From: Cryobacterium inferilacus
Lineage (GTDB): Bacteria; Actinomycetota; Actinomycetes; Actinomycetales; Microbacteriaceae
DNA: 64,000 bases
Direction: 5' to 3'
Assembly: GCF_019599185.1 (NCBI RefSeq)
Contig: NZ_JAIEUL010000011.1
Coordinates: 82,278 to 146,277, forward strand
Positions 1 through 11,066 of this stretch are shown piece after piece. Made by a program: the position numbers and the translations under genes. Under the pieces are notes generated by a model. The model was given only the letters and a program-made list of their open reading frames with translations, was not told the DNA's origin and searched no databases. Positions within the stretch are counted from its first letter, which is position 1. Every line of letters starts with the position of its first letter.

Positions 1-541
1 CGCTCTTGCCGGCCGGCTCGGCTTCCCCGGTCAGTGCGGACTCCTCGATCCTGAGCCCGGTGCCCTCGATCAGACGGAGATCCGCCGGCACCTTGTCGCC
101 GGACTTGACCCGCACGATGTCACCTGGCACGAGGGTCGCGGCGTCGGCATTCAGCCAGTGGCCGCCGCGGCGTACCTTCGCGTTCAGCGACAGCATCCGC
201 CGGATGCCGTCGAGGGCCTTCTCCGCACGGCCCTCCTGCAGGAATCCGATCACCGCGTTGATCACGGCGACGGCCAGGATCACGGAGGCGTCGACCCAGT
301 CGCCGAAGACCACCGTGAGCACGGCAGACCCGAGGAGAACATAGATGAGCACGTCGTTGAAATGGCCGAGGAAGCGCAGCACCGGGTTCTTCTTCGCCGG
401 CACGGGCAGGGCGTTCGGTCCGACCGCGGCCAGTCGTTCGGCGGCCTCTGCCGGATCCAGGCCGTGCCGACTGGTGTGCAGGTCGGTGCACACCGTGTCG
501 GCATCCTGGGCATAGGGTGGCGGCCCTCCGGCGGCGGTCAT
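1..541 (-). CDS. P-type cation-transporting ATPase, N-terminal part (runs off the window)
   Basis: The reading frame starts at an ATG (complement of 539-541) and stays open to the window edge, giving about 180 residues. It begins with a cation-ATPase N-terminal segment (HGLDPAEAAERLAAVGPN), then two hydrophobic stretches, then the actuator domain with VPGDIVRVKSGDKVPADLRL and the TGEA dephosphorylation loop (TGES/TGEA in the family). This layout is typical of type II ion pumps (Ca2+, Na+ or PMR1-like). The phosphorylation site DKTGT and the nucleotide-binding domain would lie outside the window, so the ion cannot be named. It is a membrane protein, apparently unlinked to the downstream small membrane genes. 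Confidence 0.9.
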   Translation of the reverse strand, partial: MTAAGGPPPYAQDADTVCTDLHTSRHGLDPAEAAERLAAVGPNALPVPAKKNPVLRFLGHFNDVLIYVLLGSAVLTVVFGDWVDASVILAVAVINAVIGFLQEGRAEKALDGIRRMLSLNAKVRRGGHWLNADAATLVPGDIVRVKSGDKVPADLRLIEGTGLRIEESALTGEAEPAGKS

Positions 542-623
542 GGCTGACCTGTCACGGGAAGGCCTACCGGGATACGGACCACGATGGGTCCATTAAAGCA
601 CCGGGTGAAGCGGGTACCCGGGG

Positions 624-893
624 CTAATGGCCCGTGTTTTTGCCGCTCTGGTTCTGCTCGTCCAGGTCGCTCTTCTCGGCCTCGTCCGGCTTCATGCTCA
701 GCGTGAACATCGCGATCACGACGAGAGCGATGATGAAGGTGATGCCCAGGGAGATGGATGACAGTGCCAGGTTGCGGGTGGCCAGCATGATGGTGAGCCC
801 GACGAAGAGGCCCATGGCGGCGGAGATGGCGACCAGCTCGACGGGCTTGAGGATCTCGCTCCTGGTGGGCTTGTGCGGGGTGTTCTGGGTCAC
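624..893 (-). CDS. small two-helix membrane protein, unknown function
   Basis: An 89-residue protein read from a GTG at 893-891. The start is chosen because it overlaps the TGA of the gene upstream in a GTGA arrangement, which suggests translational coupling. Residues about 20-40 and 47-66 are hydrophobic and look like two transmembrane helices. The C-terminal 20 residues are charged (MKPDEAEKSDLDEQNQSGK). I do not recognise a named family. Its partner is the DUF308-type membrane protein just upstream, so the two probably act together in the membrane. Confidence 0.7.
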   Translation of the reverse strand: MTQNTPHKPTRSEILKPVELVAISAAMGLFVGLTIMLATRNLALSSISLGITFIIALVVIAMFTLSMKPDEAEKSDLDEQNQSGKNTGH

Positions 894-1489
894 GGGGTGT
901 CCGAATCTGTGGAGGAGGAAGCCAGGTCGCGCGGCGCATCCGCCGACGGGGTGGTGAGGGAGACGCCGGCGATGACCAGGTAGACGCCGATGATCACCAG
1001 GTAGGCGCCGAGCAGGCCCACGGCGACGACGGCGTGCGGCGGTAGGAGCAGGAACACCAGCGCCAGCACGGCGGTGAGTGCGCCGACGATGAGCCAGTCC
1101 CTGGCCACCTGGCCACGGCCACGCACCCGGATGCCGGTGTACAGCTCGAGAACACCGGTGACCGCCGCCCACACCGAGACGATGTAGAGGAAGAAGCCGA
1201 GGCCCCCGGCGGTCACGGCCAGCGCGAGCACGCCGGCGACGACCCCGACGGCGCCCTGAATCACGAAGATCCGGCGGTCCTTCAGGTCGGTGACGGTCCT
1301 CCAGCTCAGCAGGACGGTGACCAGGCCGTTCACCAGCGCGAAGGCGCCGAAGACGAGGAGACCGAATTGCGCGGAGTGGTCCGCGTTGAACGTGATCACG
1401 GCCGCGGGCACGAACGCCACGATGGCGCGCGCAACGGGCAGGGTCCAGTACCGGGTGCCGATGACGGCTGCTGCCGGGGCGTGCGCCAC
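890..1489 (-). CDS. DUF308/HdeD-family membrane protein
   Basis: A 199-residue, strongly hydrophobic protein with about six predicted transmembrane helices in paired repeats of the kind seen in HdeD/DUF308 proteins (for example DRRIFVIQGAVGVVAGVLAL followed by GLGFFLYIVSVWAAVTGVLELYTGIR). HdeD of Escherichia coli is linked to acid resistance, but actinobacterial members have no firm role and are often mis-named acyl-CoA synthetase. The C-terminus is short and polar. It overlaps the next gene by four bases. Confidence 0.75.
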   Translation of the reverse strand: MAHAPAAAVIGTRYWTLPVARAIVAFVPAAVITFNADHSAQFGLLVFGAFALVNGLVTVLLSWRTVTDLKDRRIFVIQGAVGVVAGVLALAVTAGGLGFFLYIVSVWAAVTGVLELYTGIRVRGRGQVARDWLIVGALTAVLALVFLLLPPHAVVAVGLLGAYLVIIGVYLVIAGVSLTTPSADAPRDLASSSTDSDTP

Positions 1490-1579
1490 GCGGGCACCTC
1501 TTTCGTCGCAGGGAGTCCTCCCAGTCTACGCGGCGGCCCTGCCCACCTCCCGTGCGCGCCCCCTCGCGCTCCCCGACCG

Positions 1580-2953
1580 TCAGAGCGCGTTGACCGCGCC
1601 GAGCACCTTGGTGAGCGAATCCTTGGCGTCACCGAACAGCAGCGTGGTCTTCGGGTCGAACAAGAGCTCGTTCTCGATTCCGGCGAAGCCGGGGCGCATC
1701 GACCGCTTGAGGAAGACGATCTGGCGGCCCTCCTCCACCTCGAGGATCGGCATCCCGTAGATCGGCGAACCCGGTGAGGTCTTCGCGGCCGGGTTGACCA
1801 CGTCGTTCGCGCCGACGACGAGCACCACATCGGTGTTCTTGAACTCGGGGTTGACCTCGGCCATTTCCTTGAGCGACTCGTATGGCACGTTGGCCTCGGC
1901 GAGCAGCACGTTCATGTGGCCGGGCATCCGCCCGGCGACGGGGTGGATGGCGAAGTCCACGGCCACGCCGCGCGCCTCGAGGGTCGTGGCCAGCTCGGCG
2001 ATGGTGTGCTGGCCCTGGGCCACGGCCAGCCCGTAGCCGGGCACGATCACGACCCGCTGGGCGTAGGCGAGCATCACGGCCACGTCCTCCGCGTTGGAGG
2101 AGCGCACCGGGCGGTCACTCTGCACGGTGGAGCCGGCGGTGGACCCGCCCCGGAAGGCGCCGAACATGATCCCGCTGACACCGCGGCCCATGGCGGACGC
2201 CATGGCGCGGGTGAGGATCGTACCGCTGGCCCCGACGAGCGTTCCGGCGACGACGAGCAGCACGTTGTCGAGCACCACACCGGATGCGGCGACGGCGAGA
2301 CCGGTGAACGCGTTCAGGAGCGAGATGACGATGGGCACATCGGCGCCGCCGACGGGCAGTACCAGCAGCAGCCCGAGCGCCAGGCCGAGCACCAGCAGCA
2401 GCAGCGCCCAGCCCGTTGAGCCCGTGGCCACGACGAAGCCACCCACGACCAGCGCGGCCACGGCCGCCAGGGTCATGACCCACTTCATGCCGGGGAAGAT
2501 CACCGGGCGGGTGGTGATCAGTTCCTGCAGTTTGGCGACGGTGATCGCCGAACCGGCGAACGACACGGCGCCGACGAGCATGGTGAACACCACGGCCACG
2601 AGCACCCAGGGGCCGTCGCTGTGGCCCAGTTCGAGCATCGCGACGAGCGCGGCCGCGCCGCCGCCGACCCCGTTGAAGAGCGCGACGAGTTGGGGCATCT
2701 GGGTCATCTGCACCCGGCGGGAGATGGGCGCCGAGATCGCGGAACCCACGAGGATGGCCAGCAGGATCAGCGGGATGTTGTCGAGCTTGGCCGAGAGGAA
2801 CACCGTGATCACGGCGAGGGCCGCCCCGGCGGCGCCGATCAGGTTGCCGCGTCTGGCGGTCTTGGGTGAGCTCAGACCCTTGAGGGCGAGGATGAAGCAG
2901 ACGGCAGCGATCAGGTACAGCAGCGCGGTCCATTCGGCGGACAGGAGGCTCAT
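1580..2953 (-). CDS. pntB: NAD(P) transhydrogenase beta subunit
   Basis: 457 residues. Together with PntAA and PntAB it forms the proton-translocating transhydrogenase that reduces NADP+ with NADH using the proton gradient. The N-terminal two-thirds carries about eight or nine membrane helices. The C-terminal ~180 residues form the NADP(H)-binding dIII domain, visible as VVIVPGYGLAVAQGQH, then VVLVVGANDVVNPAAK and SPIYGMPILEVE. The ATG at 2953 is chosen because it overlaps the stop codon of pntAB (ATGA) and matches the family N-terminus (hydrophobic, starting MSLLSAEWTALLYLIAA). It is last in a three-gene operon. Confidence 0.96.
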   Translation of the reverse strand: MSLLSAEWTALLYLIAAVCFILALKGLSSPKTARRGNLIGAAGAALAVITVFLSAKLDNIPLILLAILVGSAISAPISRRVQMTQMPQLVALFNGVGGGAAALVAMLELGHSDGPWVLVAVVFTMLVGAVSFAGSAITVAKLQELITTRPVIFPGMKWVMTLAAVAALVVGGFVVATGSTGWALLLLVLGLALGLLLVLPVGGADVPIVISLLNAFTGLAVAASGVVLDNVLLVVAGTLVGASGTILTRAMASAMGRGVSGIMFGAFRGGSTAGSTVQSDRPVRSSNAEDVAVMLAYAQRVVIVPGYGLAVAQGQHTIAELATTLEARGVAVDFAIHPVAGRMPGHMNVLLAEANVPYESLKEMAEVNPEFKNTDVVLVVGANDVVNPAAKTSPGSPIYGMPILEVEEGRQIVFLKRSMRPGFAGIENELLFDPKTTLLFGDAKDSLTKVLGAVNAL

Positions 2954-3258
2954 TTGGTGGTGTCCTTCGGGGTGGCGGCGGGCTTCCGGCCGCGGAACAT
3001 GCCGAGCATCCGGTCGGTGACGACGAATCCGCCGACGAGGTTGGCGGTGGCGAGGGCAACGGCCAGCAGCGCGACCGCGATCAGCCACGGGTCGTCGAGC
3101 TGACCGGCGACGATGATCGCGCCGACCAGGATGATCCCGTGGATGGCGTTGGCGCCGCTCATCAGGGGGGTGTGCAGGGTGCTCGACACCTTGGAGACCA
3201 CCTCGAAGCCGACGAAGACGGTCAGCACAATGACCGTGAGGAGAGTGATCGGATCCAT
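2950..3258 (-). CDS. pntAB: NAD(P) transhydrogenase alpha subunit, membrane part
   Basis: 102 residues with three hydrophobic helices and the family signature around the second helix (HTPLMSGANAIHGIILVGA). This is the split form of the alpha subunit, in which the membrane segment is a separate polypeptide from the NAD(H)-binding domain. That arrangement is common in Actinobacteria and alpha-proteobacteria, whereas E. coli has one fused PntA. The C-terminal tail is basic and cytoplasmic. Its start overlaps the end of pntAA and its end overlaps pntB, so the three are almost certainly co-translated. Confidence 0.95.
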   Translation of the reverse strand: MDPITLLTVIVLTVFVGFEVVSKVSSTLHTPLMSGANAIHGIILVGAIIVAGQLDDPWLIAVALLAVALATANLVGGFVVTDRMLGMFRGRKPAATPKDTTK

Positions 3259-4403
3259 CAGTTCATTCCTTCCAGCGCGGTCGCGGTCGGTGCGTGGCGC
3301 ACCTCGCCGCCGGCGGTGAGACAGGCGCCGGCGATGACCTCGTCGGTGAAGTCGGGGACGACCTGCCCGTCGCTGGTCATCAGCGCGAGCAGGTTGGCAA
3401 CGTTCTTGGCGTACAGCCGGGATGCGTCGGAGGCCATCGCCGAGGCGGCGTCCCGCATGCCGACCAGGGTGACCGAGCCGTCGCCGGCCGCGGTGGGAAT
3501 CAGCTGGTCGACGCCGGCACGAACGCCCTCGACGTTGCCACCGGTTTCAGCGGCGAGGTCGACGACCACGGAGCCGGCCGGCATTGCCCTGACCATGTCC
3601 AGGGTCACCAGCAGCGGGGCGGGTCGACCGGGGATCGCTGCGGTGGTGATGAGCACATCCGCCTTGGCCACATAGGGGGCGAGCAGTTCCCGTTGGCGTA
3701 CGGCGCGGTCTTCGGCGAGTTCGCTGGCGTATCCGCCCGCGCCTTCGACGGCGGCCAGGTCGAGGGTGATGAAGGTGCCGCCCATCGAGGTGACCTCGTC
3801 GGCGGATGCCGGGCGCACGTCATACGCGGAGACCCTGGCACCCAGACGCTTGGCCGTGCCGATGGCCTGCAAGCCGGCGACGCCGGCGCCGAGCACGAGC
3901 ACGCGGGCCGGTGGGATGGTGCCTGCGGCGGTCATATAAAGCGGGAAGAACCGGGGGAAGCGGATGGTGGCCTCGAGTACCGCACGGTACCCGGCGACGA
4001 GTGCCTGCGAGGTGAGCGCATCCATCGACTGGGCGCGGGAGATGCGCGGCACCAGTTCGAGGGCGAAGGCGGTGACCTTCGCGGCGGCCAGGGCCGCCAC
4101 CGTCGGCAGTTCGGCAGCCGGGGACGCCAGGCCCACCGTGATGGTGCCCGCCGGCAGCGTTGCGGCCAGTTCGGGGCTGAGGGGGCGCACGTGGCAGAGC
4201 ACGTCGAAGGATGCGGCGTCGAAGACCTCCACCAGCTCGGCACCGGCGGTGCGGTAGGCCGCGTCGGAGTACCCCGCGGCCAGTCCGGCACCGGATTCGA
4301 CGGTGACGCCGACACCGAGACCGGTGAGTTGGGTCACCGTCTCCGGTGTTACTGCGACGCGTTTCTCGCCCTCTCGGCGTTCACGCCCAATGCCAACCTT
4401 CAC
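3258..4403 (-). CDS. pntAA: NAD(P) transhydrogenase alpha subunit, NAD(H)-binding part
   Basis: 381 residues, the soluble dI domain. The frame is open well upstream, but I place the start at the GTG at 4403-4401. An AAGGAG ribosome-binding site sits nine bases before it, and the product then begins VKVGIGRERREGEKRVAVTPETV, as alanine-dehydrogenase/PNT N-termini do. The Rossmann motif VLVLGAGVAGLQAIGTAKRLGA is visible near the middle, and the conserved RQRELLAPYVAKADVLITTA segment follows. It is the first gene of the transhydrogenase operon and lies divergent from the BCCT transporter gene. Confidence 0.95.
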   Translation of the reverse strand: MKVGIGRERREGEKRVAVTPETVTQLTGLGVGVTVESGAGLAAGYSDAAYRTAGAELVEVFDAASFDVLCHVRPLSPELAATLPAGTITVGLASPAAELPTVAALAAAKVTAFALELVPRISRAQSMDALTSQALVAGYRAVLEATIRFPRFFPLYMTAAGTIPPARVLVLGAGVAGLQAIGTAKRLGARVSAYDVRPASADEVTSMGGTFITLDLAAVEGAGGYASELAEDRAVRQRELLAPYVAKADVLITTAAIPGRPAPLLVTLDMVRAMPAGSVVVDLAAETGGNVEGVRAGVDQLIPTAAGDGSVTLVGMRDAASAMASDASRLYAKNVANLLALMTSDGQVVPDFTDEVIAGACLTAGGEVRHAPTATALEGMN

Positions 4404-4697
4404 GGGTACCCACTCCTTCGACACATCGGCCACCAGGCGAGCGTAAACGGGGGCGTTCGCGCGTCCAAGGGCGATCTCACTCCGTAGCGTACCGTCGGGT
4501 TTTCCCGATCCGACCGGTGTTTCAGGGCCGAAAGACCCTGCCAGGGTGGCCAACCGCCGGGTGGACCTCATAAGGTAGAGGGTTGCCTGCGCCGCTTATC
4601 GGCGCCCGCCCCGTCTCGAATCGCATGATCGTCCCGCACTGCCGCCGGCATTCACACCCGAGCAGTCCTCGGCGAAACGGATGCCTCGACCGATTGG

Positions 4698-6737
4698 TTG
4701 CTCGTTATCAGTTCCATCGAACCCGACGACGCGGCGCGCCTCCCCAGCGCTCCGCCATCGCCGACATCTCCACCCACCCGCTCCACCCCCACCGTCACGA
4801 GGCCCCGTTTCGGCGTGCACGTGCCGGCCCCCCGCATTTTCTACCCGGCGCTGGGCATCATCGTCGCCGTCGTGCTGGTCAGCATCTTCTTCCCCGTCCG
4901 CACCGGCGCGGTGCTCGCGCAGCTGCAGACCCTGGTCGTGGCCGGCCTCGGCCCGTACTACGTCGTGCTGGTCGCCGTCTTCGTGATCTTCGCGGTGTGG
5001 ATGGGCCTGAGCCGGTTCGGCGACATCAAGCTCGGCCAGGACGACGACGCACCGGAGTTCGGCCTGATGTCCTGGTTCGCGATGCTGTTCGCCGCCGGCA
5101 TGGGTATCGGCCTGGTCTTCTGGGGAGCCGCTGAGCCGCTCACCTACTTCCTGGAGCCCAAGCCGGGTGTGCACGGCAGCCAACCCGAACTCGCGGCCGC
5201 CGCCATGTCGCAGACCTTCCTGCACTGGGGCTTCCACGCCTGGGCGGTCTACGCCGTCGTGGGCCTGTCGCTGGCCTACGCCATTCACCGCAAGGGCCGG
5301 CCGGTGTCCATCCGTTGGGCCCTGGAGCCGCTGCTCGGCGACAAGGTCAAGGGTCGCCTGGGCGACGCCATCGACGTCACCGCCATCGTCGGCACCCTGT
5401 TCGGTGTGGCGACCTCGCTCGGGCTCGGTGTGAAGCAGATCGCCGCGGGCCTTCGCCATCTCGGTGTCGTCGACTCGGTCAGCAACACTCTGCTGGTGGT
5501 ACTGATCGTGATCATCACCCTGATCGCCATCGCCAGCGTCGTCAGCGGTGTCGGCAAGGGCGTCAAGTGGCTCTCCAACATCAACCTCGGCGCGGCGGGC
5601 CTGTTCCTCCTCGCCGTCCTGCTGCTGGGCCCCACCATGTACCTGTTGCGGGTGTTCGTGGAATCCCTCGGCGGCTACTTCCAGAACATCGTCGGCCTCA
5701 CCTTCGACTCCAGCGCGTTCACCGGCCAAGCCGGACTGGACTGGCAGGGCAGCTGGACGGTCTTCTACTGGGGCTGGTGGATCTCCTGGGCGCCGTTCGT
5801 CGGCGTCTTCATCGCCCGCATCTCCCGCGGTCGCACCGTGCGCGAGTTCGTCGCCGGCGTGCTGCTGGTTCCCACCCTCGTCACCTTCCTCTGGTTCGCG
5901 GTGATGGGCGGCAGCGTCATCAAGCAGGTCTGGGAGAACCCCGAGGCCCTGGTCGACCCCGAGGTCGGCATCGTGCCGGAGAACGTGCTGTTCGATTTCC
6001 TGGCCCAGCTTCCGTTCGCGGGGGTATTGGCGGTGTTGGCCGTGGCGATCGTGGCGATCTTCTTCATCACCTCCGCAGATTCCGGGTCTCTCGTCATCGA
6101 CATGCTCGCCTCCGGCGGAGAGACCGACCCGCCCAAGTGGAGCCGCGTGCTCTGGGCCAGCCTGGTCGGCATCGTCGCGATCGCGCTGCTGCTGGCCGGT
6201 GGCCTGTCGGCGCTGCAGACCGGTGCCATCCTCACCGCCATCCCCGTCAGTGTGGTGATGATCGGTATGTGCATCGCCACCTATCGGGCCTTCAGGGCCG
6301 AACACCAGGTTCTCGTGCAGGTTGAACGCCGGGTGCGCCGCGAGGAGATGGCCCGACGGATCAGCAAGAGCGTGACCAACCACCTGGAGAACAACTTCGA
6401 CGACCACTTCGGCGACCAGATGGACGGCCGCATCAGCGCCGCCATCACGGATGCCGCCGGGAACGTCTCCGTGCAGACACGGGAACGACGCGCCTTCTGG
6501 CCGCGTCGGCCGCGCGGCGCGACCCCGCTCGTCGACCGTCCCGACCTGGGCGAACTCACCCCGGAGGAGATCGGAGCGATGCAGGACCTGGGCGACCTGA
6601 TGCCTCAGGACCCGCAGACCCCGGCAGACACGTCGTCGGCGCACCTTGAGGCGGCAGACCACGCCGAACCCGACGCTGTGACGCCAGATGCCTCCGCGGC
6701 GCCGCACGCCGACCCGGACGCCCCGCGCACGTCGTGA
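4698..6737 (+). CDS. BCCT-family transporter (betaine/choline/carnitine type)
   Basis: About 679 residues if translated from the TTG at 4698; the exact start is uncertain because no good ribosome-binding site is visible and the first 40 residues are low-complexity. Twelve membrane helices follow. Family signatures are the glycine-rich GMGIGLVFWGAAEP motif and the tryptophan-rich WTVFYWGWWISWAPFVG segment of the substrate site. The glycine stretch resembles that of Na+-coupled betaine carriers such as BetP, so compatible-solute uptake is likely but the substrate is inferred. The C-terminal ~150 residues are charged and cytoplasmic, as in osmosensing BCCT proteins. A strong terminator follows. 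Confidence 0.9.
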   Translation: MLVISSIEPDDAARLPSAPPSPTSPPTRSTPTVTRPRFGVHVPAPRIFYPALGIIVAVVLVSIFFPVRTGAVLAQLQTLVVAGLGPYYVVLVAVFVIFAVWMGLSRFGDIKLGQDDDAPEFGLMSWFAMLFAAGMGIGLVFWGAAEPLTYFLEPKPGVHGSQPELAAAAMSQTFLHWGFHAWAVYAVVGLSLAYAIHRKGRPVSIRWALEPLLGDKVKGRLGDAIDVTAIVGTLFGVATSLGLGVKQIAAGLRHLGVVDSVSNTLLVVLIVIITLIAIASVVSGVGKGVKWLSNINLGAAGLFLLAVLLLGPTMYLLRVFVESLGGYFQNIVGLTFDSSAFTGQAGLDWQGSWTVFYWGWWISWAPFVGVFIARISRGRTVREFVAGVLLVPTLVTFLWFAVMGGSVIKQVWENPEALVDPEVGIVPENVLFDFLAQLPFAGVLAVLAVAIVAIFFITSADSGSLVIDMLASGGETDPPKWSRVLWASLVGIVAIALLLAGGLSALQTGAILTAIPVSVVMIGMCIATYRAFRAEHQVLVQVERRVRREEMARRISKSVTNHLENNFDDHFGDQMDGRISAAITDAAGNVSVQTRERRAFWPRRPRGATPLVDRPDLGELTPEEIGAMQDLGDLMPQDPQTPADTSSAHLEAADHAEPDAVTPDASAAPHADPDAPRTS

Positions 6738-6783
6738 GCCGTCTGGCGCACCGGGCCGGCCGGGCCTGACGCGCCGCACACCG

Positions 6784-6827
6784 AAAAGGCCTGACAGGCG
6801 GGACCATCCCGACTGTCAGGCCTTTTT
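6784..6827 (+). terminator. Rho-independent terminator after the BCCT gene
   Basis: A perfect 14-bp inverted repeat (AAAAGGCCTGACAG at 6784-6797 against 6813-6826) encloses a small GGGA/TCCC inner stem and is followed by a T run. It lies 46 bp after the transporter stop codon. Confidence 0.9.
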
Positions 6828-6942
6828 CGTCGGTTGCCGAAGCGGGCCACTGGCTCGCCAGGTTCGTCGGGTGGGCCCCGAGTCGAGGCTCGGTACCTGC
6901 GACACGTAAGCACACACCCCCCAAACGCGACAGACTGAGGAC

Positions 6943-9501
6943 GTGACCCGTCTTTCGTTCGATCCGTCGAGACTAGGTCGCGGGCTCGCCTTCGCCTCGG
7001 CGATCGATGATCTGCATGCTGCGCTTGATCGGAGCCGCACCGTGGTCGTCAGCGCGCCGCCGGGCACGGGAAAGACGACACTCGTGCCGCCCATCCTCGC
7101 CGATCGGGTTCCGGGTCGTGTGATCGTCACTCAGCCACGCCGGGTCGCTGCCCGCGCTGCCGCACGACGACTCGCGCAGTTGGACGGATCCTCTCTCGGC
7201 TCTCGTGTCGGATACACCGTCCGTGGCGCACATCAGGTGAGTCCATCCACCCTGATCGAGTTCGTCACCGCCGGCGTGCTTCTGCGCCGACTGCTCGATG
7301 ACCCCGGTCTCGACGGGATCGATGCGGTCATCATCGACGAAGTGCACGAACGGGCTTTGGAGACGGACCTGCTGATCGGGCTACTCGGCGAGGTCCGCGA
7401 GCTGCGCGACGACCTCGTCCTCATCGCGATGTCCGCGACCCTCGACGCCGAGCGGTTCGCGACAGTTCTCGGTACGGATGCGTGCCCGGCCCCGATCGTG
7501 ACCCAGAGCGCACCGGCCCATCCACTCGAGGTGCGCTGGGCGCCTTCTCCCACACCTCGACTGGATGAACGAGGGGTGACCCGGGCCTTCCTCGATCATG
7601 TCGCGAGCACCGCGGTTGCCGCACACCGCACCCTCGTGCGCACGGACCCGGCCGCCGATGCCCTCGTCTTCGCGCCGGGTGCGCGTGAGGTCTCCGAGAT
7701 CGCCGGACGCATCCGTGGTCTCGGCGCGGAATTCGACGTGCGCGAACTGCACGGCCAGATCCCCGCCGCAGAGCAGGACGCGGTGATCAGTGGGCGGAGC
7801 CCCGCTGGTGCGGCACGGATCATCGTCACGACCTCACTGGCCGAATCCTCTCTGACCGTGCCCGGTGTGCGCCTGGTCGTCGACACCTGCCTGTCTCGTG
7901 CTCCACAGCGGGATGCTGCGCGCGGGATGAGCGGTCTCGTCACCGGCCCGACGCCCAAGGCCTCCGCCATCCAGCGCTCGGGGCGCGCCACCAGGCAGGG
8001 GCCTGGCGTCGTGGTGCGCTGCGTCGACGAGCGCACCTTCGCCACGGCGCCGACGCACGCTGCCCCCGAGATCCAGGCGGCAGACCTCACCGAGGCGGCC
8101 CTGCTCCTCGCCTGCTGGGGCGCCCCTAGCGGTCTGGGGCTGCGGCTGGTCGATCCGCTTCCCTCCGTCAGCCTGGGCGAGGCCCTCGCCGCCCTGCGCG
8201 GGCTCGGCGCGATCGATGCCGCTGAACGCGCCACCGACCACGGGCGAGCGCTCGCGCGCATCCCGACAGCTCCTCGCCTCGCCCGTGCACTGCGCGCAGG
8301 GAGTGACCTGGTCGGCGGGCGTACCGCGGCCGAAGTCATTGCGCTGCTCAGCGGTGATCTCCGCGTTGCCGACGGAGACGCCCAGGCCACGCTCACCGCG
8401 CTGCGCACCGGACGAAGCCCGGATGCCCGCCGATGGGAGCAGGAGGTGCGGCGTCTGGTTCGCTTCACCGGGGACACCGACACGGCGCGAGGAAGCTCTG
8501 ATCAGACCGGACTGCTCATCGCGCTCGCGTTCCCCGAGTGGATCGCTCGCCGCGTCGATCAGTCACCGAACGGCGCAACCTTCCTCCTCGCCTCCGGAAC
8601 CCGTGCCGGGATCACCGGTCCGCTCGCGAGTGCCGACTGGTTGGCGGTGGCCGACGTGACGCGGGCACAGGGGCGAGCGGCCGCGGGAACCGGAGCACTC
8701 ATCCGCTCTGCCGCCATCATCTCGGAGGACCAAGCGGAGCAGGTGGCGCCCCAGCTCTGCACCGACAGGGTCGAAGCCCAGTTCGTGAACGGACGCGTTG
8801 TCGCGCGTCGTGAACGTCGGATCGGCGCGATCATTCGCTCGTCCGTGCCGGTGCGCGTACAGGCGGACGATGGCGGACGGGACGCCGTGCGCCGCGCCGT
8901 CACAGAGCAGGGGCTCGGAGTGTTCATCTGGTCAGACGCCGCGGACGCCCTGCGGCGTCGCCTCGCGCTGCTGCATCGCGAGCTCGGATCGCCCTGGCCG
9001 GACGTCTCAGACACCGTTCTGCTTGACAGGCTCGATTCCTGGCTCGGCCCCGAGTTGTCAGACCTCGCCGCCGGCACTCCGGCTGCGAGCATCGACCTCG
9101 CCCCTGCGCTCCGTCGCATCCTGCCGTGGCCGGCCGCCGTCGACCTCGATGCTCTGGTTCCGGAACGGCTCCAGGTGCCCAGCGGCTCGCATGTCCGTCT
9201 CAGCTACCCACCCGTCGATGATTCGTCAGCTCGTCCCGTTGTGGCTGTGAAACTCCAGGAATGCTTCGGGTGGGCAGAGACCCCACGAATCTGCAGAGGA
9301 CGAGTGCCGGTGTTGTTCCACTTGCTTTCCCCTGCCGGGCATCCCCTTGCCGTGACCGACGACCTCGCCTCCTTCTGGGCAGGTCCGTACTCGCAGGTGC
9401 GAGCGGAGATGCGCGGACGCTACCCGAAGCACCCCTGGCCGGAGGACCCGTGGTCCGCTGTGCCCACCCGGCACACCACGCGCCGCGCTGCCCTGGGCTA
9501 G
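6943..9501 (+). CDS. hrpB: HrpB-type ATP-dependent helicase (DEAH/DExH family)
   Basis: 852 residues from a GTG start. Superfamily 2 helicase motifs are clear: Walker A APPGTGKTT (residues 38-46), the DEVH box (132-135), SAT (164-166), and motif VI with QRSGRATRQGPG. The length and the C-terminal ~130-residue domain (LSYPPVDDSSARPVVAVKLQ... FHLLSPAGHPLAVTDDL...) match the HrpB_C family. HrpB proteins are presumed RNA helicases whose role is not settled. The gene stands alone between a terminator and the convergent dnaB, and is not part of the conserved origin gene order, so it may be a lineage-specific insertion. Confidence 0.92.
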   Translation: MTRLSFDPSRLGRGLAFASAIDDLHAALDRSRTVVVSAPPGTGKTTLVPPILADRVPGRVIVTQPRRVAARAAARRLAQLDGSSLGSRVGYTVRGAHQVSPSTLIEFVTAGVLLRRLLDDPGLDGIDAVIIDEVHERALETDLLIGLLGEVRELRDDLVLIAMSATLDAERFATVLGTDACPAPIVTQSAPAHPLEVRWAPSPTPRLDERGVTRAFLDHVASTAVAAHRTLVRTDPAADALVFAPGAREVSEIAGRIRGLGAEFDVRELHGQIPAAEQDAVISGRSPAGAARIIVTTSLAESSLTVPGVRLVVDTCLSRAPQRDAARGMSGLVTGPTPKASAIQRSGRATRQGPGVVVRCVDERTFATAPTHAAPEIQAADLTEAALLLACWGAPSGLGLRLVDPLPSVSLGEALAALRGLGAIDAAERATDHGRALARIPTAPRLARALRAGSDLVGGRTAAEVIALLSGDLRVADGDAQATLTALRTGRSPDARRWEQEVRRLVRFTGDTDTARGSSDQTGLLIALAFPEWIARRVDQSPNGATFLLASGTRAGITGPLASADWLAVADVTRAQGRAAAGTGALIRSAAIISEDQAEQVAPQLCTDRVEAQFVNGRVVARRERRIGAIIRSSVPVRVQADDGGRDAVRRAVTEQGLGVFIWSDAADALRRRLALLHRELGSPWPDVSDTVLLDRLDSWLGPELSDLAAGTPAASIDLAPALRRILPWPAAVDLDALVPERLQVPSGSHVRLSYPPVDDSSARPVVAVKLQECFGWAETPRICRGRVPVLFHLLSPAGHPLAVTDDLASFWAGPYSQVRAEMRGRYPKHPWPEDPWSAVPTRHTTRRAALG

Positions 9502-9532
9502 GGCCGCGACACACCCTGCGGTCAGCTCACAG

Positions 9533-10936
<1,404 letters not shown>

Positions 10937-11066
10937 GCCGAGCCTCCTTCGTGGTGTGGTTCAGGTGTATCAGGACCCGCTGACAGTGGCGGTCCGGCAC
11001 GCAGACAGGTGCGGTTGTACCCGCCTGCCCACCATAGAGAGACTCCCCTGTGCGGCCAAACCAGCC

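Noticed and set aside
4596..6779. Very long open frame antisense to the BCCT transporter
   Set aside because: It is the mirror of a strongly biased high-GC gene. Its product is His/Asp/Gly-rich with no domain, and the sense strand encodes a clear transporter.
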